The translations under genes and the position numbers were made by a program. This document shows positions 31,723-41,787 of a stretch of DNA of 64,000 nt, piece after piece. Every line of letters starts with the position of its first letter. The first letter of the stretch is position 1. The notes below the pieces were generated by a model. The model worked only from the letters and a program-made list of their open reading frames with translations, was not told the DNA's origin and searched no databases. The DNA comes from Azolla caroliniana (taxonomy: Eukaryota > Polypodiophyta). The stretch covers positions 10,354,001 through 10,418,000 of the forward strand of contig JBHGNT010000015.1 in assembly GCA_043228905.1 (NCBI GenBank), in the 5' to 3' direction.

Positions 31723-32657
31723 ATGGCCAAGCTGGGATTGGTAACGGTGGAAGATGGTATATTAGAGTCATGTAGGAAAATGATGGCCTTTTGGACAGTT
31801 AGAAATAAGTTTCATATACCACGTGGATATGGGTACATTTGGGAATCAATATTGGCATTGCCTAGATTAGTTTTCCCGATTCCAATGTTGGTGGTTGCGG
31901 ACCCATGGAAAGAGTGGTCGTTTGGTATTGGAGAATCGATTTTTGTGGTGAACACTAATGATGTATACCATAAGTTGGTTGCAGATAGAGCTTGGTTAGC
32001 AACCAAGGTTGTAAACCAATAGTACATTACTCGACATGCAAAGTGGTGGAGTAGAGTTTTGGATGCAGGATGTCAGTCTCATCTTCCGTTCCGTGCTAAG
32101 AAGTTTCTTTGGTGTGTGATTCTTGGTGGGTTGCCTTTGGCGATGGCTTTAAAACGTTGAAATATTTCAAATGGGACATGTTTTTTTTGCACGGTGGTTG
32201 AGAAAGATGCGAGACACAGGTTCATTACATGTTCGGTTGCTAAAGCCATTTGGGTTGTTATATCACAAATTTGGGCATCGATAACAGGCAATATTCTGTC
32301 ACCTTTTAACTGGGTTTTTATTGATGATTATAAAAGGCATGCCTGTACTATCATATAAGGTCGTGTTTGATTACCTTAGGTATTGGGGGATGTGGTTTAA
32401 TTGGACCATGAGGAATGGGTTCCTATTTGATGGACTTCATGGGGTAACACAACAACTACGTAGGATGAAAGGGAAATTGATGTGGCAATTTTTGCAACTA
32501 TGTTGTTTGGGGACGTTGTCTCGAGAGGAGATAGAGGTATGCCATCTAGTTTTGAACCACTTGAGAGAGGGTTTCCCATGCATTATCACTACTCATGATG
32601 TAGTGAACATAGTAAGGGTTGTATTATCATCTTGTTTTAATAACAAAACATTGATTT
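31723..32657 (+). pseudogene. LINE-2 C-terminal region with zf-RVT
   Basis: After another shift the frame continues (WESILALPRLVFPI...). Around 32,085-32,290 lies FRAKKFLWCVILGGLPLAM and then CFFCTVVEKDARHRFITC, the CxxC...H...C pattern of zf-RVT. Stops are present at about 32,020 and 32,158. Confidence 0.75.
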
Positions 32658-32712
32658 ACGAAAAAAGAAAAAAAGAAAAAAAAGAGATAAAAGGTGTCCC
32701 GTTCCGCATATG

Positions 32713-32715
32713 TAC

Positions 32716-32746
<31 letters not shown>

Positions 32747-32772
32747 TGTATGTATGTATGTATGTATGTATG
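32713..32772. repeat. (TATG)n microsatellite
   Basis: About 15 uninterrupted GTAT/TATG units between the LINE-2 tail and the start of the helicase gene. Confidence 0.95.
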
Positions 32773-32863
32773 GAGTCATACATAAAAATAAACATAAAAA
32801 TAAAAATAAAAATATAAAAATCTGTTGTTGGATGTGTGTGTCGTCGTCTCCCTGAGGCGATCG

Positions 32864-35800
32864 ATGGTGACGATGCTTCAGACTCCTCACCATGTCACCT
32901 GCTTCAGCCAACACAAGAACACGCTCTTCTCTCCCTCTCCTTTCTTTCTCCCATGTCGTCTTCTTGGAAGGTTGGTTTTGCGACTGAGAGCCCGCAACCT
33001 GGAATCAGGTACGTCCATCTCCTCTACTGCTTCTCCCACACTGCAGAGGAAGCACCGTGTGATTGTATCAAGAAGTGGCGATGACACACAAGCCATTACT
33101 GCACTACCCTTTCCTGTTAACTCTTCTCTGATAATAGACAGCTGGGGGGCCATTTACTCGGGACCAAATGGCATATCCAAGTACTGGAATTCCACCAAGA
33201 CCCACCCTTACCCTGTTGGCTTCGTCTCCGTTAAGGTATACAAAGGTCATAAATTTAAGCAAACTATAAAGGAAGGCCCAGAACATGGTCCCATGTTCGT
33301 GATTGAGGACGAAAATGGTCGCGTTTTTGTGGCTGATAGCCCTCAGAAAGTATGGAATGAAGTCACAGCTGAAGATGGGGTGCAGGTCCATGGAGGCCGA
33401 CATTTTGGGTTTCAAAGCCAGGAAGTTGTGAGGACTTTGCAAAGGATGGCTCACAACTCAGAGGTACCTGCTTTAGGTCTGGGGAGCTCTGTTTTTAGCA
33501 TGAATCTGGATAAGGTGAAGAATCAAGAACAATCATTTAAGAATGCGACATCTTCCAATGCCATGAATCAAATTATTTCTGCAGCGGAATGGGAGAAATC
33601 ACAATTTCACAATACCAATCTTCTTGTTGAGTACAGGGACCATAATGATGGTGAAGAATATGATGAGACCATCTGTGATAAAGATGCTCTTGAATGTATC
33701 ACTGGTAATGAGTCTCAAGATGCTTATCAAGAGGATCATAAGGATGACATCGACACTGATTTAGCTGATAGTGATTGTGAGGATGATGTTGATGATGATT
33801 TTGTAAGTAGACTTGTCATGAGTGATGATGAGATTGATGTGCATGATGATGACAATGATATCATGAATCTAGTTGAAGAAGAAGAAGATCATGAAGAGCA
33901 TGATAGTAAGGATGTTATTAATCTCAATAGCGAAGAAGAGGGTGAACCTCAAGATAGGCACGAAGACCTAGATTTCTCACCTTTCGAACTGTACTCAGGT
34001 CCAAGCAGGACATCTATAGAAGAGGATGATACCACTTTAAACAAAACAAGTTCCCTACTTCCTAATACTCACAAACGTTCATTTAAAGCAGGAACACGGA
34101 AATTTACATTTAAAATCACTCCATCCACACCCAACAATGAGCCTGAAAAGGATGACCCTAGATTCCATACACATAACTATACCGATCGAAATGTAATGAA
34201 CAATTCGTCTATGATAACATTGAAGCCAAAGTTGACGAGTGGTGTAGAAAAGCAGGTGTGGAGAAAAGGTGAAGGATTGACAAACCGAGGAGTTGGAAAT
34301 GCAAAGCAACATGGATCTGAAGCATTTCTGGGTGATCAAAGGAATTCTAATGAGGGAAGAAATTCAAGTGCTTCTAACTATTTTAATGGGAACAAAACAT
34401 GGGAAGCTTCTGTCTCGAGAAGGAAAGAGGAATACAGCAAGAGCTCTCATATGCTATTGGACCTTTTGCAGAAGTGGAACACTATCAATAAAGGGAGTCA
34501 AGAACCAGGGAGTAGATCTACTGGATTAGTCCAAAGGGATAGCTTTCGCTCATCGGATGATGTAAATAAAGAACATAAAAGGTCCTCACTCAACAATTTT
34601 TCTTATCAAGAACCTTCTATAGAAAACAGTTCCTTATCCAAGAGTTCTTTGCATGAACAAGTTGCAATAAATGGTTCCTCAGAACATGGAGACTCTTTGC
34701 TCAACGAGCTTAAGAATTCTGGCAACATTGATGAGAGCACAAGTGTTGCAATTAGTAAACTTTTTGAGACAGTGGGTAAGAAGGACAACGCACAAAAATC
34801 CCCACAAAATCTTGGGAAACCAGTTATGCAAGATAGTAATCCGTCGAGTCTGGAATGCAATAATCCGGAGAAGATAGTTCAGGAGCAGAGTACTGGAGCT
34901 CATGCCTTGAACTCACATACTGAGGTGATAGATGCTTTTCATGATTTACAGAACTTAGTACAAGATGAACGTAGGACATCAAACTTTCAGCAAAAGAGGG
35001 GGCTTTCTGAAGCAACAGAGAGAAAGGCTGACCCAAAACCTGCACGTTTTCCAGGAAGGATTGTTGATGAAGAGAAACATGAAACACAGGAGCGTGGAGT
35101 CGATGAGATAAAAAAACTCACAGAGTTAAGAAATCTCGTCACAAATAAGAGGTTTTTGGATGCTTTGCAGGCTCTCAGAAGCATGAAATCATCTGGAATA
35201 AGTATTGATGAGGACGTGTATGAGATTATGATGGGTTTCAAATTGGATTCATGGCAGAAACAGGTCTTTAAGCAAGTTCAGAAAGGAAATTCAGTGCTAA
35301 TTTCTGCTCCAGCGGGGGCCGGAAAATCAGCAGTTGTTGACTGTTGTATCTACAGAAATGTAATTGAGCAGCAAAGGTTATTGTTCGTTACCCCATCTGA
35401 GAGTCTTGCTGATCAGAAACTGCAGAAATATGGGAACTTATTTGGTCAGAACAATGTGGGTGGGATCTGGACAAAGATGAGAGTGCAAAAGGGTCCTCAA
35501 TTGGTTGTGATAACCTTAGAAACACTGGCAAAAATTTTACAAGAGCTGAATGGGCCGGGTGGATCAGAATTCCGATTTTTTTTTGAAGGTATCAACACAG
35601 TCATCTTTGATAAGTTTCATACATTTAGCGAGGTAAACTGTGGGTGCTTGTGGGAGGAGGTTCTGATGCTTCTTGATTCGAGAATCAAAATAATAGCAAT
35701 TTCCTTGCCAGTTGCAAATGAAGATCAGATAGCTTCGTGGATTGACATGAATCATGGGCCCTGTAAACTGGTCAGTTGCTCATCGGAAGCCATTACAAAA

Positions 35801-37927
35801 CGATATTTTTTTGCCCACAGTTCGAAGCTACTTCCTCTTTTCGACCCAAAAGGGTTAGAGCTAAACAATAGTTTGTCAGATCCCAGTGCAAATTTTGGTC
35901 ATCCTCTGGTTGGAAAGAACCTTGAGTCTTTCTTATTATGTGGATATGATCGATCAAGTTTGTGCCATATTCTCACTGCTGCCAATGTAAATGGTATGCT
36001 TCCAGTGATTGTGGTATTTTTCAATGTAGAAGGCTGCAGCAATGCTCTGCATGATACAATTGCAGCTGTGGGAAAAGGTCTCCTCTCTCAAGCAGAGATT
36101 CATAAGATGGAGATGTTTTTGGCTGAACTCCACCAAAGTCATTCTGATATTGTAAACCACCTAGATGCGGTAGACCTTGAAGGTCTACACAAGGGTATTG
36201 CAACATACCATGAAGGGCAGCTTCCTGTTTGGCAAGAATTTATTTTGAAATTAGAGCGAGAGGACCTTTTGAAAGTTATCATTGTAACAGAACGCTGTTT
36301 GCTTCACACAGAGATGTTCGCACACTCTATCATTATACCCACCATAAATAGGGTGATAAAGAATGGAGTCTCATCTATTCCTTGTGGTAGATTTATGGAA
36401 TTGGTAGGGCGTGCTGGCCGGAGAGGTTATGACATTGAAGGAAATGTTGTCTTTTTGAAAAACCTCTATAGTGGACCACATGAAATGGCAGATCTTGTGC
36501 TTAATAATAACTTCAGGATTGATTCACAATTCAAGCCATCATACTCCTTGGTGGTCAATTTGATGGCAAAACACAATATTTCTGAAGTGAAGAGAATTTT
36601 AAGACATACTTTTGCTGATTTTCAATTTTATACCAAACACCTCAGGGCAAGGAAGCTTGAGGATCTTGACAAGAAGATTCTTGATTGTTTGGAAGCCAAG
36701 GCAGCAGCGGAAGCAAAGTTGCATCAGGGTTTAACAGAAGTAAATCGAAAGAAGTTGTTGGATGCAGTTATGTTCACGAGGCTAGACATTAGGATGACCA
36801 TCCATTCGTCTTCTGAAAATGGCAATTCCTTGCCCGGCATTCTTCTTGCTGTAGTTCCAGGTCAGTCAGAGACCTTTTATATGGTCTTCGGAGCCGACAA
36901 TAATTTTCGCTTGCTGCCAGCTGGTGCCTTCGACCATGTGTATGCCAAGGAAGATCCTCCCCTTGATTCAGTTTACAAGCAATCAACTGGAGAGACACTC
37001 CAGCCACCTCTTATTCCGAGTAAAGAAAAGTGGATAGTGGAGGAGAATGGTTCATACGGTTATGTTGCGAGTGGAACTTCTCAGACCAAAGAATTTGTAC
37101 GACTTTTGATGGAATATCCGGTTCAACCCATGCTTGCAAAGGAAGGCCTTGAACTTCGGAAGGAGATTCTTGGATCGGAAGCCCAAATCTCAGATTTGAT
37201 TGAAAGAAGGAAGAAACTCCAACTCGAGAATTCTGATATTGTTAAGAAACTAGATTTGATGGGCCTAACTGACCCTGATGGGGACGATAGTAACAGCTGG
37301 AAAGAAGCTCTTCGAATTCTTAAGATCTTGGAAAAAGTCGATGCTTTCTCTATCATTGAGACACAAGCGGCTTACATAAAGTTAAAACCCTTGGGTATGC
37401 TCATATCAAGGCTTCATAATGCGGAGAATGAGCTATGGCTGGCGGCAGTGGTAACATCGAATTATGTGAGACAGTTGTCACCAGCCGAATTCATCGGTAT
37501 ACTAGCAATGATGGTTTCATTAGAGCCCGAAGTAGAGAACTTGTTTAGCGACCAAAGGGAGCTTTTATATAGAGTTCCTAAGCCTTTAAAAGATGCTTTT
37601 GTAAACCTCAGAGCCTTAAGGAAACAGATTGCAGCTTTACAGGGATCCTGTAATCCACCCTTGCATTTTGATACAGCATTGGCTGGGATGGTGTATGCGT
37701 GGGCTAGAGGGAAGCCAGGAACTAATGGATTTTCTCTGGTGAGGACAAATGTTGATGGTGCTGTAGCATGGAAATTGAGGGTTATCGCCAGATTCACGAA
37801 CCAAATCTATGAAGCTTGCACGCAAGTTTCTGTGGATATATCTGAACCTAGTGACTTCAATAATCTTTCTTCTCTTGCAAGAAGAGCTGAAGATCTGCTT
37901 TCAAGGCATCTTATTGATATAGATTAA
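32864..37927 (+). CDS. FYR-domain / ISE2-like DExH helicase family protein (1,687 aa), single exon
   Basis: Uninterrupted frame from ATG 32,864 (13 upstream codons lack an ATG). The basic Ser-rich N-terminus resembles an organelle transit peptide. Residues ~80-195 form a FYRN-FYRC module: PYPVGFVSVKVYKGHKF, EHGPMFVIEDENG, DSPQKVWNEV, HFGFQSQEVVRTL. An acidic Asp/Glu-rich stretch (~270-390) and a long Ser/Asn-rich linker follow. About residues 750-790 look like one PPR-type helical repeat. The helicase core matches the Ski2/ISE2 (DExH15) family: WQKQVFKQ (Q-like), SAPAGAGKS (Walker A, ~814), FDKFHTF at ~916 (DEVH changed to DKFH), ISLPVAN in place of LSATVAN, and GRAGRRGYD (~1182). The end (~1470-1680) resembles DSHCT. 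The lost Walker B Glu predicts weak or no ATPase activity. No stop or shift argues for selection or recent origin. FYR modules are otherwise known from chromatin proteins. Confidence 0.8.
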   Translation: MVTMLQTPHHVTCFSQHKNTLFSPSPFFLPCRLLGRLVLRLRARNLESGTSISSTASPTLQRKHRVIVSRSGDDTQAITALPFPVNSSLIIDSWGAIYSGPNGISKYWNSTKTHPYPVGFVSVKVYKGHKFKQTIKEGPEHGPMFVIEDENGRVFVADSPQKVWNEVTAEDGVQVHGGRHFGFQSQEVVRTLQRMAHNSEVPALGLGSSVFSMNLDKVKNQEQSFKNATSSNAMNQIISAAEWEKSQFHNTNLLVEYRDHNDGEEYDETICDKDALECITGNESQDAYQEDHKDDIDTDLADSDCEDDVDDDFVSRLVMSDDEIDVHDDDNDIMNLVEEEEDHEEHDSKDVINLNSEEEGEPQDRHEDLDFSPFELYSGPSRTSIEEDDTTLNKTSSLLPNTHKRSFKAGTRKFTFKITPSTPNNEPEKDDPRFHTHNYTDRNVMNNSSMITLKPKLTSGVEKQVWRKGEGLTNRGVGNAKQHGSEAFLGDQRNSNEGRNSSASNYFNGNKTWEASVSRRKEEYSKSSHMLLDLLQKWNTINKGSQEPGSRSTGLVQRDSFRSSDDVNKEHKRSSLNNFSYQEPSIENSSLSKSSLHEQVAINGSSEHGDSLLNELKNSGNIDESTSVAISKLFETVGKKDNAQKSPQNLGKPVMQDSNPSSLECNNPEKIVQEQSTGAHALNSHTEVIDAFHDLQNLVQDERRTSNFQQKRGLSEATERKADPKPARFPGRIVDEEKHETQERGVDEIKKLTELRNLVTNKRFLDALQALRSMKSSGISIDEDVYEIMMGFKLDSWQKQVFKQVQKGNSVLISAPAGAGKSAVVDCCIYRNVIEQQRLLFVTPSESLADQKLQKYGNLFGQNNVGGIWTKMRVQKGPQLVVITLETLAKILQELNGPGGSEFRFFFEGINTVIFDKFHTFSEVNCGCLWEEVLMLLDSRIKIIAISLPVANEDQIASWIDMNHGPCKLVSCSSEAITKRYFFAHSSKLLPLFDPKGLELNNSLSDPSANFGHPLVGKNLESFLLCGYDRSSLCHILTAANVNGMLPVIVVFFNVEGCSNALHDTIAAVGKGLLSQAEIHKMEMFLAELHQSHSDIVNHLDAVDLEGLHKGIATYHEGQLPVWQEFILKLEREDLLKVIIVTERCLLHTEMFAHSIIIPTINRVIKNGVSSIPCGRFMELVGRAGRRGYDIEGNVVFLKNLYSGPHEMADLVLNNNFRIDSQFKPSYSLVVNLMAKHNISEVKRILRHTFADFQFYTKHLRARKLEDLDKKILDCLEAKAAAEAKLHQGLTEVNRKKLLDAVMFTRLDIRMTIHSSSENGNSLPGILLAVVPGQSETFYMVFGADNNFRLLPAGAFDHVYAKEDPPLDSVYKQSTGETLQPPLIPSKEKWIVEENGSYGYVASGTSQTKEFVRLLMEYPVQPMLAKEGLELRKEILGSEAQISDLIERRKKLQLENSDIVKKLDLMGLTDPDGDDSNSWKEALRILKILEKVDAFSIIETQAAYIKLKPLGMLISRLHNAENELWLAAVVTSNYVRQLSPAEFIGILAMMVSLEPEVENLFSDQRELLYRVPKPLKDAFVNLRALRKQIAALQGSCNPPLHFDTALAGMVYAWARGKPGTNGFSLVRTNVDGAVAWKLRVIARFTNQIYEACTQVSVDISEPSDFNNLSSLARRAEDLLSRHLIDID

Positions 37928-39818
37928 AGTACTTCTGTTCTTTGATAATGATGGCACTTTTTGCTAATGAGAGGCTTTGTTTTGGTTCATCCAAAGACGT
38001 TTTGTCTAGTTATATATTTAAATCATTGAGGCTAAATTAAAACAATATATTAGGTGTGAAAATTGAGGACGATTTCATCCACAGCAATATCTTCACCTTT
38101 TGATGGGACCGACGAAGCCTTCATGATGTTAAAAACTCCCTGAGTTTTTATTTCGGCAACGAGTGAGAACGCTCAATGATGCACTTTAGTTTTGCATCTT
38201 CAAACTTACGAACCTCAAAGCACAAGTTAATATTTGAGATGAATCTTTGTCCCAATAAATCTCCATAATAATGTTCATGCACACAAGAATTCTTACATTT
38301 TGGTCTTTGTGGCTTTTTGTCTATGGAACATGGCTCCATACTAGTTGGAAGTCTTTAAACTTGTATGAAAAAGTTGTTAAGGCTTAATAGTTTGAAACTA
38401 GTTGTGGATTACTAAAAAGTATCACCCTTATTAGTACGAAATTTCAACGTGCTTACTTGGAGTTCTGTATGATTGTGTTGGTGATGAATTAGAAACTGAA
38501 TGGTGATGCTCAATGTACAGCTGTTTTAGTTACTACCTTCTCACTCTTTGTGCCTATTGATCTTTATAACTTTCAGTTTGTAAATTGTTAAAATAACAAT
38601 TCCATGACACCAAGGAATCAACTCGAAAACAAAATTAATGTGTCACAATATTATGGAAATAAACAGCAAGGAATCAATTCTAAAGAATTGGTTCTGCATC
38701 TTCTCCCAACACGGTCATATCCTATCAAGAACATTATCTGTCGACGAGCAGCAATCTTATTGCAAAACGTTTTTTGTCATGTAGAGGATCACTGGATGAT
38801 TTTCATTGGAATGTATGGTATGAATGTATTGTTATCATTGACAATGAGGACAAGGGTCAAAACACTTGCATTGATAATAAGAGAACATAATGCCGACAAA
38901 ATAAGGGGACTAGGATTTAATGTGGAGAGCCCAAAGCTAGAATGTCGTCCTTGGAGGACCCCCAAGAGCCAAAAGCACACTTCTTTCTACTATCTATAAC
39001 TCGCTCCAACTGTCAAATTCCTTTTTCTTCCTTGCACCTTCAAATGGCACGAGGCTCACTGGTGGAAGTGACCTTTTCTTTTTTTATTCCGTTCATTATT
39101 GTGACTTTGTAACTTCCCTTTATAAAACGACATGGCATAAAAGTTTGTCTCTTCTTTTGCCACACCACCACCCAATATTTCAGCAGCCATACACGAAAGA
39201 AGTGTACATCTGTGGGTACAAGAATTTATAGTACATTCATTATTTGAGAGTGATTGTAGTATATGACGTAGGTCAAGGCAGATAGCTATAGCTTGTGATT
39301 GAAGGTAGTTGAATGTAATTAGAACAATGTTTGAGCATTGATACTGGGCATTCGCATCCCCAAGTAGCGTATAAATCATATAGACATAGCACTCAACCAT
39401 CCAACATGTTGTTCTAGTTACCCATAAAGTAGATTCCAATGCGAGGCTCAATATGATCACATAAAATATGTAGTATCTGACGTGTTTAAATATTATGCAT
39501 CAATACGTGTATAGTTATAATGGTTGATATATGTACACATGATCGAAATCAAATTTAAGTCAATTCATAGATTCAAACGCTGCAATAGTGTTGGACCACA
39601 TGTATAGGAATTCTTATTGTCAATATTCTTGATGATATCCTTGTCACGAAAGCAGTTTGTAGATAGTTTTCGCAAGATTTTCTGGCCATATGAAGAAGCG
39701 TACTTAAGTTAGGATCAACCAAGTTTATTTATTTATTCAATGAAGCACAGATATGCCCATCGTTATGAAGTGTCCCTTTGGGTCTCTCTCTCTCTCTCTC
39801 TCTCTACATATATATTAT
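37928..39818. other. 3' flank and intergenic region
   Basis: AT-rich sequence with no recognised gene. The helicase 3' UTR probably lies in the first ~150 bp (aattaaaacaat near 38,035), with no poly-A tract. Frames at 38,604-38,999 (+) and 39,056-39,460 (-) give no family match. A (CT)n run at 39,782-39,806 is just beyond the dirigent stop codon. Confidence 0.5.
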
Positions 39819-40376
39819 TTAGAGGAAGTAGAGGGAGTGATGGTAGAGGTTGGGGTTGATCCTGGAGATGATGACGTAGCCATGTGCACCTCGAAAGGAG
39901 CCGCTCCCGCCGACGATAGAGATCTCGTTGGTGGAAGTATTGATGAGGCCTTGAAAGCTGAGGGTGCCATTGATGCCGGCGCCATCGTCATACGACACCA
40001 CCTCCACTTCCAGCTCGTGACTCGTGGCGGTGTAGCTCGTCTGTACGGTGTAGCCGCTCACGTGGCCCAGGGACTTGGAGGAATTGGAGGCAGCCTCCGT
40101 TATGTTGAAGTCGAAGATCGCCACGGCTCCGAAGTTGTAGGTGGTGTTGGTGTTGAAGGGTGGTGCCAACTGACCGGTGTACGGTGGTCCTGCCACCACT
40201 TGAACGTAATATTCGAGCGATGATGATGATGCATTGCTAGCTCCAGAGGAGCTCACCGCATCCCCAAGTACTGGCTGTGACATAGCTAGAACGATGGCCA
40301 ACACTGGCGCCGCGGCACATAACACCAACACCTCAACTGTGAACCCAAAGGACATGTCTACATGCCGGCGGCCCAT
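39819..40376 (-). CDS. Dirigent protein
   Basis: 185-aa single-exon gene on the minus strand. Residues ~12-38 are a hydrophobic signal/anchor segment (FTVEVLVLCAAAPVLAIVLA), as expected for a secreted cell-wall protein. The mature part is a dirigent domain: YYVQVVAGPPYTGQL, FGAVAIFDFNITEA, LGHVSGYTVQTSYTATSHEL, INGTLSFQGLIN and the family hallmark ISIVGGSGSFRGAHGYVIIS. Several N-glycosylation sites are visible (NTTY, NITE, NSSK). Dirigent proteins direct stereoselective coupling of monolignol radicals in lignan and lignin formation, or related cyclisations. Length is normal for the family. It has a TATA box about 155 bp upstream. The helicase gene is convergent with it. Confidence 0.9.
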   Translation of the reverse strand: MGRRHVDMSFGFTVEVLVLCAAAPVLAIVLAMSQPVLGDAVSSSGASNASSSSLEYYVQVVAGPPYTGQLAPPFNTNTTYNFGAVAIFDFNITEAASNSSKSLGHVSGYTVQTSYTATSHELEVEVVSYDDGAGINGTLSFQGLINTSTNEISIVGGSGSFRGAHGYVIISRINPNLYHHSLYFL

Positions 40377-40493
40377 ACTTTCAAAACTTCAAATCTATAT
40401 GTGCTTAAGTTATATGTACCAACCAGCTTACTGCTCTACGGTGGGGGTTAGGGGGGGAGTACGAAATGATGATGGTATGGAAGTGGTAGTGCT

Positions 40494-40515
40494 TGTGTGT
40501 GTGTGTGTGTGTGTG
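40494..40515. repeat. (GT)n microsatellite in dirigent 5' leader
   Basis: Eleven GT units (CA on the sense strand) between the TATA box and the start codon, so probably transcribed in the 5' UTR. Confidence 0.85.
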
Positions 40516-40530
40516 GCATCATGGTCCTGT

Positions 40531-40538
40531 TTTTATAG
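40531..40538 (-). promoter_or_regulatory. TATA box of dirigent gene
   Basis: CTATAAAA on the sense strand, 155 bp upstream of the ATG at 40,376, a normal spacing for a plant gene. Confidence 0.6.
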
Positions 40539-41575
40539 CACTGGGATGCATGCTTTGTCTGTTTTGTTTAATTCATTGAGCTCACGTATTTCCGCGGGAT
40601 GTTAATTGTGGAGGATTTTTAGGAATGGACGTTCAAAGGGAATGAATGAGTGAGGTGAGAATGATCATGAAGCTTCTAGAATGCGTTGGTTGATCAAAGC
40701 TCCTTCACGCAAATCTAATCTACGTAATGTGTGCTGCCCCCATCAATACACACATCATCTATATCAATTCAACGTATGCTCTATGAATGGTTTGTGCAAA
40801 GTCAAAGCATAATAAAATTGTCACTAGCACAAATATAACTGTGGCGTCTATATTATAAAACCGTCTTTTATGTCCATTGTCTATATTATAAAACCGTCTT
40901 TTACGTCCATTGATTCCTTTGTTCGTCACATTAAATGCCTCCAATTCCAAATGCCCGCCACATCTTATTGCAACTAATCCAAGTGATTCTTCAAAAATAT
41001 AATAGTATCCTATGCAGTATTTGATTAATTATGATCAATTTTATGTCCCACCCCAAGACATTGGCCGGGATAAATCTTCCTCAAATGTTATAAGCACCAA
41101 GATCTCTCCCAATAAATTTTAGCATTATAGTCAAGATATTGAAGTTACGAAAACTGACTTTCCTATGCCAACTTATATGCATTGTAAATAATCATATTGT
41201 TGATCCAACCAAGTTATCTCGTTTCCAACTATCTATTGCTATACGTGTGTGTATCACGTGATATACTTGCAGGAATGAGGAATATTATTCAAAGCCACCA
41301 TTGTGACATTGTGTCAATATCCTCTTTTAATTTGTCATCGGTGGTTATTTCTATGATATATACACACACATCTATGTATTCTCCCTTTGCATGCTTGTTG
41401 TAACTAATATCATGGCATTGTCATAGTTCTGCATTACTACTTATTTCTATGCAACATTGGCGTGCACTCACTAATACATATTATCATAATGTTCCCACAT
41501 TCAAATATTTTGGGGTTGTCTTGATTTGTGAGTGCAATACTCACATAGATTCACTTGTATATGCAATGCGTGTGT
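40539..41575. other. Intergenic region upstream of dirigent gene
   Basis: No gene recognised. It contains a 33-bp tandem duplication (40,846-40,911). The LINE-3 target duplication marks its right limit. Confidence 0.55.
40846..40911. repeat. 33-bp tandem duplication
   Basis: Two copies of a unit beginning gtctatattataaaaccgt, differing at one base. Confidence 0.85.
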
Positions 41576-41590
41576 AGATCTATAATTGAA
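41576..41590. repeat. LINE-3 left target-site duplication
   Basis: agatctataattgaa, identical to 52,006-52,020 more than 10 kb away. Confidence 0.9.
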
Positions 41591-41787
41591 GAAACAAGTA
41601 AATAAAAGATTCATTCACGTGACACATAGAGAGACAGAGTTCACCTTTCAAGTCTCATATCTCCCTCACTAGAGTCGGAATCGGACAAGGTTTGAGTTGT
41701 TTTGGGGGTTTTGGAACCTTCCAGATGGATTGAGCATGTCAGATTCACTCAAATCTAAGCAGAGTACAGACTTCAAGACCTATCTAT

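Larger units (their letters stand above)
27300..32692 (+). mobile_element. LINE (non-LTR retrotransposon), decayed (LINE-2)
   Basis: A near full-length plus-strand LINE. ORF1 has a DUF4283-like domain and a zinc knuckle; ORF2 has an endonuclease, reverse transcriptase and a zf-RVT region; the 3' end is A-rich (32,658-32,692). At least five frameshifts separate the ORF2 pieces. The 5' boundary is not fixed: the 3' flank gagataaaaggtg resembles gagataaaggtg at about 26,990, but the match is not exact. Confidence 0.85.

Noticed and set aside
32825-32863. Extending the helicase start to 32,825
   Set aside because: That position is a TTG codon; the first in-frame ATG is 32,864, which is the reasonable plant start.
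38604-38999. 131-codon frame after the helicase gene
   Set aside because: No family resemblance, mixed composition typical of random AT-rich DNA.
39753-40605. Plus-strand frames over the dirigent gene
   Set aside because: Opposite strand of a clear dirigent domain; the minus frame has the conserved motifs, signal segment and TATA box.
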